A stretch of 14,550 nt of DNA from JANWYT01 sp034432435. Lineage in GTDB: Bacteria; Chloroflexota; Anaerolineae; Aggregatilineales; Phototrophicaceae. Position 1 is the stretch's first letter, and the number at the start of each line of letters is the position of its first letter. Below are positions 9,106-14,550 of the stretch, in pieces. The notes under the pieces were generated by a model. The model searched no databases and was not told the origin of the DNA. It saw only the letters and a list, made by a program, of their open reading frames with translations. Position numbers and translations under genes: made by a program. The stretch lies in NCBI GenBank assembly GCA_034432435.1, contig DAOUBS010000118.1, positions 1-14,550 on the forward strand. Direction: 5' to 3'.

Positions 9106-9113
9106 AAACTTGA

Positions 9114-9200
9114 CGGAGAAGGTGGGATTCGAACCCACGATAGCCTTGCGACTATACCTGTTTTCGAGACAGGCCTATTCAACCACTCTAGCACCTCTCC
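9114..9200 (-). tRNA. tRNA-Ser (anticodon CGA)
   Basis: The minus strand folds as a class II tRNA. The acceptor stem is GGAGAGG with CTTCTCC (one G-U pair), and the anticodon stem CCTGT/ACAGG encloses a seven-base loop with anticodon CGA, reading UCG codons. The long variable arm (TATAGTCGCAAGGCTAT) is typical of serine tRNAs. The T arm is GTGGG, loop TTCGAAT, CCCAC. The discriminator base is G, as expected for serine, and the 3' CCA is not encoded (the genome continues TCA). Its promoter and terminator flank it closely. Confidence 0.96.
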
Positions 9201-9210
9201 ACGGCTTTCG

Positions 9211-9216
9211 ATTATA
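9211..9216 (-). promoter_or_regulatory. -10 element of the tRNA-Ser promoter
   Basis: A perfect TATAAT reads on the minus strand at 9216-9211, ten bases before the tRNA 5' end. No convincing -35 is seen at 16-18 bases spacing. Transcription would start only a few bases before the mature tRNA. Confidence 0.65.
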
Positions 9217-9254
9217 GCGCAGCCCACCTCGCCCGAAAAGAGGAAGTCCAAATG

Positions 9255-9282
9255 GAAAAAGCAAACTGGACAGGCTCTGTCC
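9255..9282 (-). terminator. terminator after fabI
   Basis: On the minus strand GGACAG (9282-9277) and CTGTCC (9273-9268) form a 6-bp stem with a three-base loop. A T-rich run follows (TTTGCTTTTT, about 9264-9255). It lies three bases after the fabI stop, which fits a factor-independent terminator separating fabI from the tRNA promoter. Confidence 0.7.
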
Positions 9283-9285
9283 CGG

Positions 9286-10080
9286 CTATGCCTTCAGCTC
9301 GTCGCGCGGCACGGTCAGGCCAAGGACGTTGTAGCCGCTGTCGACGTGCATGATCTCACCGGTGATCATCTTGCTCATATCGCTGGCGAGGAAGAGCGCC
9401 ACCTGCCCCACATCGTCGGGCGTGACGCGGCTGCGCAGCGGGGCGACGTCGTCGAAGTGCCGCAGCAGATCGCGGAAGCCCGGAATACCCGCGGCGGCCA
9501 GCGTCTTGATCGGCCCAGCGCTGATGGCGTTCACGCGGATGCCCTTCGGCCCCAAGTCCACTGCGAGGTACTTGGTGATGAGTTCCAGCGCGGCCTTCGC
9601 CACGGCCATCGCGTTGTAATCCGGGATGTACTTCTCGGCGGCGAAGTACGTCATGCTCATGATGCTGCCGCCTTCGGTCATGAGCGGTTCGGCGCGTTTG
9701 GTCATGGCAATCAAGCTGTAGGCGCTGATATCAAGCGCCATCGCAAAGCCATCGCGCGAGACGTCCACCATGCGCCCGCCGAGGTCTTCGCGCTTGGCGT
9801 AGGCGACGCTGTGCACGAGCACATCCAGCTTGCCAAAGCGCGCCTGCGCCTGAGCGAACACCTCATCTAGCATGGCGTCGCTCTGCACGTCGCACTCGTG
9901 CACGAAGTCGCAGCCGATCTCTCCCGCCAGCGGCAGCACACGCTTTTTCAACGCCTCGCCCGCATAGCAGATGCCGATCTGTGCGCCTGCGCCGTGCAGG
10001 GCTTTCGTCACGCCCCATGCGATGCTGTCCTTGTTCGCCAACCCGAAAATAAGGGCGACTTTTCCGTCCAATAAGCCCAT
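9286..10080 (-). CDS. fabI: enoyl-[acyl-carrier-protein] reductase (NADH type)
   Basis: The enzyme reduces trans-2-enoyl-ACP in the last step of each type II fatty-acid elongation cycle. The 264-residue product has the FabI cofactor signature GLANKDSIAWG (13-23). The catalytic Tyr145 and the Tyr155-x6-Lys162 pair (YNAMAVAK) sit where E. coli has Tyr146, Tyr156 and Lys163, and SAGPIKT and GEIMHVDSGYN are also present. At the position of E. coli Gly93, a triclosan-resistance site when mutated to Val, this protein has Ala93; Ala is normal in many bacterial FabI proteins, so resistance cannot be inferred. ATG 10080 is preceded by AAGGAG with six bases between. The gene stands alone, divergent from a 2-hydroxyacid dehydrogenase. 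Confidence 0.96.
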   Translation of the reverse strand: MGLLDGKVALIFGLANKDSIAWGVTKALHGAGAQIGICYAGEALKKRVLPLAGEIGCDFVHECDVQSDAMLDEVFAQAQARFGKLDVLVHSVAYAKREDLGGRMVDVSRDGFAMALDISAYSLIAMTKRAEPLMTEGGSIMSMTYFAAEKYIPDYNAMAVAKAALELITKYLAVDLGPKGIRVNAISAGPIKTLAAAGIPGFRDLLRHFDDVAPLRSRVTPDDVGQVALFLASDMSKMITGEIMHVDSGYNVLGLTVPRDELKA

Positions 10081-10125
10081 TGGCGGCTCCTTTGCTGTGT
10101 ATTTGGTTACAATCGATACGTAAAT

Positions 10126-10155
10126 CTAACACCGACATCGCTGATGCGCTATGCT
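10126..10155 (+). promoter_or_regulatory. candidate promoter of the 2-hydroxyacid dehydrogenase
   Basis: CTAACA (10126-10131) and TATGCT (10150-10155), with an 18-base spacer, each match the housekeeping consensus at four of six positions. Transcription would begin near 10162, about 30 bases before the start codon. The match is only moderate. Confidence 0.35.
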
Positions 10156-10193
10156 GGGTGTTCGTGGTCTGCTTTCAAAGGAGCCGATACCTC

Positions 10194-11210
10194 ATGTCTG
10201 AGCGGGTTTACAACGTCGTGCTGGCGATGGATTTCTCTGAGCAGATTCTCGATCAGATCCGCGCCGTCTCGCCGCGGTTGAACGTGCGCCAGTTCCCGCC
10301 CGGCAAAGTCCCGCCAGAGGCCTACACCAGCGCGGACATTCTCTACACCGTGCGCGACTTCCCCACCCCCGAGCAAGCGCCCCATCTGCGCTGGATACAG
10401 CTCAACTACGCAGGCGTGGACGGCATCTTGACACAGCCCATCGCGCAGGCGGAAGAGGTCACGTTGACGACGGCTAGCGGCGTCCACGCCGAGACCATCG
10501 CCAACTACTGCCTGATGATGATGCTGGCGTTCCACTATCAACTGCCGCGCATGATCCGCGACCAGCAGAAGGCGCACTGGCCGCAGCGCCCACACGACCT
10601 CTACCGCCCGCCGGACGTGCGCGGGCGCGTGCTCGGGATCGTCGGCTACGGCACGATCGCGCGCGAGCTGGCGCGGGTGGCGGCGGCGCTCGGCGTGCGC
10701 GTGCTGGCCACCAAGCGCGACCCCAAGCACCCTGCCGAGAACAGTGACGAGTACCGCGGCGCAGTCGGCGACCCACCAGGCGAAATCCCTGACCGTCTCT
10801 ATCCATTGGCGGCGCTGGCGCTTATGGCCAAAGAGTGTGATTGGCTGGTCGTCACCGCCCCGTTGACCCCAGAGACGTTCCACTGCATCAACGCCGAGGT
10901 GCTGAGCGCGATGAAGCCCACCAGCGTGCTCATCAACATCGCGCGCGGCCCATTGGTGGACGAAGCTGACCTGGTCGACGCGCTGCGCAGCCAGCAGATC
11001 GCCGGCGCGGCGCTTGACGTGTTCGAGACGGAGCCGTTGCCGGCGGACAGCCCGCTGTGGGGGTTGGAGAACGTCATCATCAGCCCCCACGTCGCGGGCA
11101 ACTCAACGGGCTATCATGAGAAGGCAGCCGCCATCTTCATCGAGAACTTGCAGCGTTTCCTCGAGAAGAAGCCGCTGCTCAACGTCGTCCGCAAAGACCT
11201 AGGCTACTAA
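10194..11210 (+). CDS. D-isomer-specific 2-hydroxyacid dehydrogenase
   Basis: This cytoplasmic oxidoreductase should interconvert a 2-keto acid and a D-2-hydroxy acid, for example glyoxylate/glycolate or hydroxypyruvate/D-glycerate; the real substrate is unknown. The 338-residue product has the Rossmann motif GIVGYGTIARELA (148-160) and the catalytic triad Arg251 (NIARGPLVDEADL), Glu280 (FETEPLP) and His299 (ISPHVAGN). The second beta strand ends LATKRD, with Thr-Lys-Arg (173-175) where NAD-dependent members usually carry Asp; this suggests NADPH preference. About 40 residues separate that strand from the next core strand (CDWLVVTAPLTPET), somewhat long for the family. ATG 10194 follows AAAGGAG (10177-10183) by ten bases. 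Its stop is seven bases from the end of the convergent cyclase-family gene. Confidence 0.9.
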   Translation: MSERVYNVVLAMDFSEQILDQIRAVSPRLNVRQFPPGKVPPEAYTSADILYTVRDFPTPEQAPHLRWIQLNYAGVDGILTQPIAQAEEVTLTTASGVHAETIANYCLMMMLAFHYQLPRMIRDQQKAHWPQRPHDLYRPPDVRGRVLGIVGYGTIARELARVAAALGVRVLATKRDPKHPAENSDEYRGAVGDPPGEIPDRLYPLAALALMAKECDWLVVTAPLTPETFHCINAEVLSAMKPTSVLINIARGPLVDEADLVDALRSQQIAGAALDVFETEPLPADSPLWGLENVIISPHVAGNSTGYHEKAAAIFIENLQRFLEKKPLLNVVRKDLGY

Positions 11211-11217
11211 ACCTCGC

Positions 11218-12069
11218 CTACGCTAGCGCGATGACGCGCGCCGGGCCGCCGCTGCCGCCTTCCCAGCGTGGCACACCCACAACTACGGTCGCGGCTTTGT
11301 CTTTGATCGTGGCAAGGTTGGCCACGCACTCAATCCCGATCAGCCCCGCGCCGAGGACGATGTAATGCACGTCGAACGTGGCTGACGCGCCGATGTCCAA
11401 GCTGAGCGTGTCAACGCCGATGCCGTGGACGTTGCGCTGTTCTACGAGGAAGGTCGCGGCCTCTGCGCTGAAGCCCGGGTAGTGCTGCACGCCGTCGGCA
11501 TCTGCGTTGCGGAAGGTCTCTTGATCAGGCCAGCGCGCGTCCCAGCCGCTGTGCATCAGCACGAACGCCCCATCAGGGATGCGCCCGTTGGCCGCCTCCC
11601 ACGCTTCGATGTCCTCTACGTCGAGCGTTGCGTCGTCCATCATGGCGGCTTTGGCGCTGATGTCGATGACCACTGCCGGGCCAACCAACCCCGCCACGGG
11701 GAAGTTGTCCACCGTCACGGCGTCAGCGATGAAGTGCGCGGGAATGTCGACGTGCGTGCCGGCGTGCTCGCCAAACGCCCAGTTCTGGATGAAGAAGCCG
11801 TCGTTTTCCACCGTCACAAAGTCGGAGCGCTGCGGTTTCTCGTTGGGGAGATACGTCGGAATGTCCGTCCCGAACACATGCGACAGGTCAATGACTTCGC
11901 TGGCGTGATTGTGTGCCAACACACGCGCTGCGTTCCCCGCCATGGAAGCGACAGCCACGCCCGCCGCCGTCACCCCACCGAGGCGCAAGAAGCTCCGTCG
12001 GCTGAGGTTGGGCAAGCCCTCCTTGTCAATGCGCGCGCGAACAGCATGAGCAACATCTCTTGAGCACAT
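11218..12069 (-). CDS. Tat-exported cyclase family metal-dependent hydrolase
   Basis: The 283-residue product belongs to the cyclase / kynurenine formamidase-like family of metal-dependent amide or ester hydrolases. The metal-binding signature is HAGTHVDIPAHF, giving His102, His106, Asp108 and His112. VLMHSGWD and GIGVDTLSLD are further family blocks. Residues 23-32 (SRRSFLRLGG) followed by a small-residue hydrophobic stretch form a twin-arginine signal, with likely cleavage after VLA near residue 52, so the enzyme probably acts outside the cytoplasm. Family members include arylformamidases, but the substrate is unknown. ATG 12069 follows GGAG by eight bases; GTG codons just upstream overlap that site. 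The 3' end faces the 2-hydroxyacid dehydrogenase with only seven bases between stops. Confidence 0.87.
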   Translation of the reverse strand: MCSRDVAHAVRARIDKEGLPNLSRRSFLRLGGVTAAGVAVASMAGNAARVLAHNHASEVIDLSHVFGTDIPTYLPNEKPQRSDFVTVENDGFFIQNWAFGEHAGTHVDIPAHFIADAVTVDNFPVAGLVGPAVVIDISAKAAMMDDATLDVEDIEAWEAANGRIPDGAFVLMHSGWDARWPDQETFRNADADGVQHYPGFSAEAATFLVEQRNVHGIGVDTLSLDIGASATFDVHYIVLGAGLIGIECVANLATIKDKAATVVVGVPRWEGGSGGPARVIALA

Positions 12070-12127
12070 CGTCACCACTCCTACAAAACTACTCTAGTAT
12101 CGGACGAAGGGTAGCGCCGCGGATGCA

Positions 12128-12158
12128 GCAATCGCCCCACCAACGGCAGAGCGATTGC
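12128..12158. repeat. 8-bp inverted repeat at the leftward transcript start
   Basis: GCAATCGC (12128-12135) and GCGATTGC (12151-12158) are perfect inverted copies with a 15-base spacer. The right arm covers the predicted transcription start of the leftward promoter (about 12156). It may be a 5' mRNA hairpin or a repressor operator. Confidence 0.55.
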
Positions 12159-12162
12159 GAAG

Positions 12163-12191
12163 AATGTAAGCGTTTTCACGCGGAGTGTCAA
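12163..12191 (-). promoter_or_regulatory. promoter of the Tat-exported cyclase-family gene
   Basis: On the minus strand a perfect TTGACA (12191-12186) is followed after 17 bases by TACATT (12168-12163), four of six to consensus. Spacing is ideal. Transcription would start near 12156, leaving a leader of about 87 bases before the ATG at 12069. Confidence 0.7.
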
Positions 12192-12196
12192 CAAAT

Positions 12197-12224
12197 TCAT
12201 TTCAAATGAGATTTAGTATCATTT
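12197..12224. promoter_or_regulatory. Fur-like palindromic operator candidate
   Basis: Three hexamer half-sites alternate: TCATTT (12197-12202), AAATGA (12204-12209) and TCATTT (12219-12224). The first two form a perfect 13-base palindrome. Bases 12207-12221 (TGAGATTTAGTATCA) match the 7-1-7 Fur-box consensus at 11 of 14 defined positions. The cluster sits five bases upstream of the leftward -35. The controlling regulator is not shown by the sequence. Confidence 0.45.
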
Positions 12225-12339
12225 TCTGCGAGTAATCCTTACGCCAGACGCTAAATCATCCGACACTCAACGCGCCCTGCAGACGATAGGAGCCGATATG
12301 TGTCTTAGGCCTATCAAACACTTTAAAGCGTTTCATCAG

Positions 12340-12368
12340 TTGCCGAGATGTCGCCCGCTTCCTACAAT
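12340..12368 (+). promoter_or_regulatory. promoter of the 92-residue protein and bioY
   Basis: TTGCCG (12340-12345) and TACAAT (12363-12368) are separated by exactly 17 bases. Transcription would start near 12375, 37 bases before the ATG at 12412. This placement also argues against translation starting at 12298. Confidence 0.65.
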
Positions 12369-12411
12369 AGAGCGCAGCATACCCGAACTCAGACACCGAG
12401 GAGCCTACTCA

Positions 12412-12690
12412 ATGGCATTTTTGAACCAGCAAGAGCGCGAGGCGCTGCTCAACGAGATCAAAGACCTGCGCTTTAACCAGATCAAAGGGCGCTTGTTCCG
12501 CAAGGACAAAAAGTGCCGGCTCGCCTTCTTTCGCAACGTGCAAGAAACGAACCGCTGGATGACGCGTTATATTCTTGAGGGGCTGGGAACCCAAGTGACG
12601 CTGGTCGAATCGCTTGACCACAGCAACGGCAAAGCGACCTACAAGCTCGAGGAGATCATCGTCGCGCCCACCCCTGAAAACCGTCTGTGA
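12412..12690 (+). CDS. unrecognised conserved-looking 92-residue protein
   Basis: I do not recognise the family. The 92-residue product is cytoplasmic and has no signal or membrane segment. The N-terminal half is strongly charged and helical (QQEREALLNEIKDLRFNQIK), followed by a basic patch (KGRLFRKDKKCR) and FFRNVQETNRWMTRY. The second half looks like a beta hairpin (TQVTLVESLDH, then KATYKLEEIIVAP). The basic patch and small size would allow nucleic-acid or partner binding, but nothing proves it. ATG 12412 follows GAGGAG (12398-12403) by eight bases and lies 37 bases downstream of a good promoter. The frame stays open back to an ATG at 12298 that has its own AGGAG, but that stretch lacks the codon bias of the gene and contains the promoter. 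bioY follows after 29 bp. Confidence 0.85.
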   Translation: MAFLNQQEREALLNEIKDLRFNQIKGRLFRKDKKCRLAFFRNVQETNRWMTRYILEGLGTQVTLVESLDHSNGKATYKLEEIIVAPTPENRL

Positions 12691-12719
12691 TCGATGCCAG
12701 CAAGCAAAGGAAGTGACCC

Positions 12720-13265
12720 ATGTTAAAGACGTTGACTGCGCAGCCGCGCCCTATTGCCCTACGCTTCGCGGGGGTGGCCGTGTTCGTGCTCTTGATGGCG
12801 CTCTCAGCCCGTGTGAGCATTCCACTAGAGCCAGTGCCGTTCACGCTGCAAGTGTTGGTGGTGCTCTTGAGCGGCTTCGTGTTGGGCTGGCGCGAGGCCG
12901 CCGCAGCACAGGCCGCCTACGTGGGCTTGATCGCGCTCGGCCTGCCGCTGGACGCGCGCATGCTTGGCAGCGCCGCCCTGTTCGGGCCAACGGGCGGCTT
13001 CCTGATCGGCTTCATCCCCGCGGCGGCGCTCACCAGCTTACTGGCACAGCCCGCGGTGGCGCGCTCGGTGTGGCTGCGCTGGCTGGCCGGGCTGGCGGGC
13101 GTCGCCGTGATCTACACCTTCGGCGCGGCGCACTTGATGCTCTACACCGGCATGAGCCTTCAGCGCGCGTTGGAGGTCGGCGTGCAGCCCTTCATCGCGC
13201 TCGACGCGATCAAGGCGATCATCGCGGCGGGCCTCACGGAGACATGGCGCGCCGTGCGCCGCTGA
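12720..13265 (+). CDS. bioY: biotin transporter BioY (ECF S component)
   Basis: BioY is the integral-membrane substrate-binding (S) component of energy-coupling-factor biotin transporters. The 181-residue product has the expected length and about six hydrophobic segments. Family motifs are visible: IPLEPVPFTLQ (34-44) after the first membrane helix, GPTGGFLIGF (89-98), and FIALDAIKA (158-166) near the C-terminus. No ATPase or BioN-type coupling gene lies in the window, so it may use a shared ECF module encoded elsewhere or act alone, both of which are known for BioY. ATG 12720 follows AAAGGA (12706-12711) by eight bases. It is the second gene of an operon with the 92-residue protein. I saw no biotin-repressor palindrome upstream. 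Confidence 0.94.
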   Translation: MLKTLTAQPRPIALRFAGVAVFVLLMALSARVSIPLEPVPFTLQVLVVLLSGFVLGWREAAAAQAAYVGLIALGLPLDARMLGSAALFGPTGGFLIGFIPAAALTSLLAQPAVARSVWLRWLAGLAGVAVIYTFGAAHLMLYTGMSLQRALEVGVQPFIALDAIKAIIAAGLTETWRAVRR

Positions 13266-13283
13266 ACGCAGCTCGACAGCGAC

Positions 13284-13307
13284 GGGGGCGCAGCCGGCCG
13301 CGCCCTC
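13284..13307 (+). terminator. GC-rich hairpin after bioY
   Basis: GGGGGCGC (13284-13291) pairs with GCGCCCTC (13300-13307) over 8 bp with one G-U pair around an eight-base loop, 18 bases after the bioY stop. No T-run follows, so termination may be incomplete or depend on another factor. Confidence 0.45.
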
Positions 13308-13344
13308 ACGAGAATCTGCCACAACGAATTGGCGCGGTTGCGCG

Positions 13345-13350
13345 TATAAT
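13345..13350 (+). promoter_or_regulatory. -10 element before the small membrane protein gene
   Basis: A perfect TATAAT lies 40 bases before the ATG at 13391. A TTGGCG at 13329 is too close (10 bases) to serve as its -35, and nothing better is seen at 16-18 bases, so strength is uncertain. Confidence 0.5.
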
Positions 13351-13390
13351 CCTTAAGAGAACAGTCGCTATCCTGGACGAGGAAAACACG

Positions 13391-13795
13391 ATGCAGCCAA
13401 CCGAGAACAACCTATTTGACCACTTCCGGCGCAACCCCGTGCCGTACATCATCGGGGCGATTATCCTGCTCGTCGCGTTCCCAATTGTGCTGCGCATCGG
13501 GTTCGCTGTGTTTGGGGTGGCTTTTGTCGTGGCGGGAACAGCGGTAGGGACGATCCTCGGTGTGCTGGCGGCGGTTATGCTGTTGGCGATCCGCTTCTTC
13601 TGGCTGATTGCAATCATGGCGCTGATCTGGTGGGTAGTCAACCGCCGCCCGAGCCGCACCGTGCCCCGGAAGCGGAAGAACACCCGCGCCGAGCCGCTCG
13701 AAGAGCGCGCCTACCAGTACTACTATGATGAGAACGGTGACGCCTACTTCTACGAGGATGAGCTGTTCGACGAGAAGCGCAAGCGCAGCCGCTAA
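13391..13795 (+). CDS. small membrane protein of unknown function
   Basis: I do not recognise the family. The 134-residue product has a short polar N-terminus, then a nearly continuous hydrophobic stretch (about 18-84) that can hold three or four membrane helices rich in Gly, Ala and Val. A basic segment follows (RRPSRT, then PRKRKN), which by the positive-inside rule places the tail in the cytoplasm. The tail is unusual: Tyr- and acid-rich (AYQYYYDENGDAYFYEDELF) and ending in KRKRSR. ATG 13391 follows GAGGA (13379-13383) by seven bases and a perfect -10 lies upstream. The stop codon overlaps that of murJ on the other strand. Confidence 0.8.
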   Translation: MQPTENNLFDHFRRNPVPYIIGAIILLVAFPIVLRIGFAVFGVAFVVAGTAVGTILGVLAAVMLLAIRFFWLIAIMALIWWVVNRRPSRTVPRKRKNTRAEPLEERAYQYYYDENGDAYFYEDELFDEKRKRSR

Positions 13796-14550
13796 CGCCG
13801 CAGCCGCCGCAGCACCAGCCGCGGCACGTAGACCGCCTCTTCAATCCGCAGCAGCAGCGCCACCCCAAAGAACGCCCCTGCGCCCACCACGCCTGCCACG
13901 ATGCCCGCGCCCACGCGGGGCGGCGGCGCAAACTGGCTGACCACCGCCCACATCACCAGCGCTGAGATGAGCGTCGCGCCTGCCAGCTTGCTGAGCATGG
14001 CCAGCGTCGCCGCGTCATCCATCGCCCCCATGCGCCGCCGCAGCAGCCGCCACAGCGCCACCGCCTCGACGTTGGTCGTCAGCGCGTTGGCCAGCGCCAG
14101 GCCGCCGAACGCGCCCAACGCCAGCGTGTCGCGGCTGCCGATCACCTGCGACAAGAGGACGCTCAGGATGATGTTGGCGATCATCGCCAACGTGCCCACC
14201 CAGACAGGCGTCCACGTGTCTTCAAGGCTGTAAAACGCCCGCGAGAGCACCTCCAGCAGCACGAAGCCGGGCAACCCCACCGCGTAAAGCGCCAGCGCCC
14301 ACGCCGTCGCTTGGGTGCTTTCGGCTGTCCATGCGCCGCGTTCGAAGAGGCTTACCAGCGGCTCGCCCAGCACGATAAAGGTCGCCATCGCCGGGAAGGC
14401 GAGGAAGAGCACGCCGCGCAGCGCCTGATTGAGCCGCTGGCAAAAGGTCTCTAAGTCGCCGCTGGCGTAGAGCGCCGCCAGCGTCGGGAACACTGCGGAG
14501 CCGACGCTCTGCCAGATAATCCCAAGCGCGAAGAACATCAGCATGAACGC
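13792..14550 (-). CDS. murJ: lipid II flippase MurJ, C-terminal half (partial)
   Basis: The 252 visible residues are the C-terminal half of a MurJ/MviN protein, the membrane flippase that moves lipid II across the cytoplasmic membrane for peptidoglycan synthesis. Family blocks seen are SAVFPTLAALYASGD, FLAFPAMATFIVLGEPLVSL, FERGAWT, LYAVGLPGFVLLEVLSRAFY and the DTWTPV that follows. Several hydrophobic helices continue to a basic tail (RLVLRRLRR). The frame is open through the right edge, so the N-terminal half lies outside; full-length MurJ is about 500 residues. An internal ATG at 14544 is not the start, because the reading frame and the family similarity require more sequence upstream. The stop codon overlaps that of the convergent membrane-protein gene. 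Confidence 0.93.
   Translation of the reverse strand, partial: AFMLMFFALGIIWQSVGSAVFPTLAALYASGDLETFCQRLNQALRGVLFLAFPAMATFIVLGEPLVSLFERGAWTAESTQATAWALALYAVGLPGFVLLEVLSRAFYSLEDTWTPVWVGTLAMIANIILSVLLSQVIGSRDTLALGAFGGLALANALTTNVEAVALWRLLRRRMGAMDDAATLAMLSKLAGATLISALVMWAVVSQFAPPPRVGAGIVAGVVGAGAFFGVALLLRIEEAVYVPRLVLRRLRR

Larger units (their letters stand above)
12070..12411. other. 342-bp divergent control region
   Basis: This gap between the cyclase-family gene (leftward) and the 92-residue protein gene (rightward) holds, left to right: a ribosome site, an 8-bp inverted repeat, a strong leftward promoter, a palindrome cluster, about 110 bases in which I recognise nothing firm, a rightward promoter and a second ribosome site. 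Bases 12288-12300 also read as a ribosome site plus ATG in frame with the rightward gene. Confidence 0.7.

Noticed and set aside
9054..9251. N-terminal extension of the LOG-family protein
   Set aside because: The in-frame upstream stretch translates the tRNA-Ser gene and its terminator; the ATG at 9053 has a good ribosome site and matches the family N-terminus.
9286..10080. Ala93 in FabI as a sign of triclosan resistance
   Set aside because: Ala at this position is normal in many wild-type bacterial FabI proteins; resistance in E. coli comes from Gly93 to Val.
10149..11090. A 313-codon minus-strand frame opposite the 2-hydroxyacid dehydrogenase
   Set aside because: The plus-strand gene has a complete catalytic triad and Rossmann motif; the antisense product is low-complexity His/Val/Arg-rich.
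10179..12298. The 11-mer AGGAGCCGATA occurs at 10179-10189 and 12288-12298
   Set aside because: Each copy contains a ribosome-binding core, and a short shared flank at two sites is within chance.
12614..13390. A long open frame crossing the 92-residue gene and bioY and running into the membrane protein
   Set aside because: The upstream part is an out-of-frame read of bioY, rich in Arg and Ala; the real start is the ATG at 13391 with its own ribosome site.

Overview
The window is a GC-rich (by eye about 60%) stretch of ordinary bacterial chromosome carrying 17 protein genes and one tRNA gene. Most starts have a clear Shine-Dalgarno sequence, and genes are packed with almost no spacing. There is no 16S or other phylogenetic marker. 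The mix of a DICT-domain cyclase, a solitary BioY, FabI, MurJ and GC-rich codon use would suit an Anaerolineae-like member of Chloroflexota, but that placement is an impression and not a proof.

Layout: (1) 23-4951, plus strand: a tight run of malQ (4-alpha-glucanotransferase), a MalZ-type maltodextrin glucosidase, xseA and xseB (exonuclease VII). The xseA ribosome site lies inside the end of malZ and xseB overlaps xseA, so the last three genes look translationally coupled. (2) 4952-5100: an AT-rich gap with nested inverted repeats between convergent genes. (3) 5101-5907 (minus), a short-chain dehydrogenase, divergent from 6019-6510, a Dps ferritin-like protein. (4) 6702-7955: a protein joining an N-terminal DICT sensory domain to a class III nucleotide cyclase with its catalytic residues intact. 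(5) 7979-9200 (minus): tRNA-Ser(CGA) with its own promoter and terminator, then a LOG-family protein and a DUF1684 protein, apparently cotranscribed. (6) fabI (minus), divergent from a D-2-hydroxyacid dehydrogenase (plus). (7) 11218-12069 (minus): a Tat-exported cyclase-family metallohydrolase behind a strong promoter with a Fur-like palindrome. (8) 12412-13265: an unnamed 92-residue protein and bioY in one operon. (9) A small membrane protein that meets, tail to tail with overlapping stop codons, the C-terminal half of murJ, which runs off the right edge.

Metabolically the window covers intracellular maltodextrin/glycogen breakdown, fatty-acid elongation, biotin uptake, lipid II flipping, DNA repair and iron/oxidative protection. 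I saw no CRISPR array, insertion sequence, phage gene or defence system. The items most worth a second look are the DICT-cyclase fusion, the palindromic control region upstream of the Tat-exported hydrolase, the nested palindromes at 5030-5100, and the tRNA-Ser/LOG transcript arrangement. None of these amounts to a demonstrated new system.
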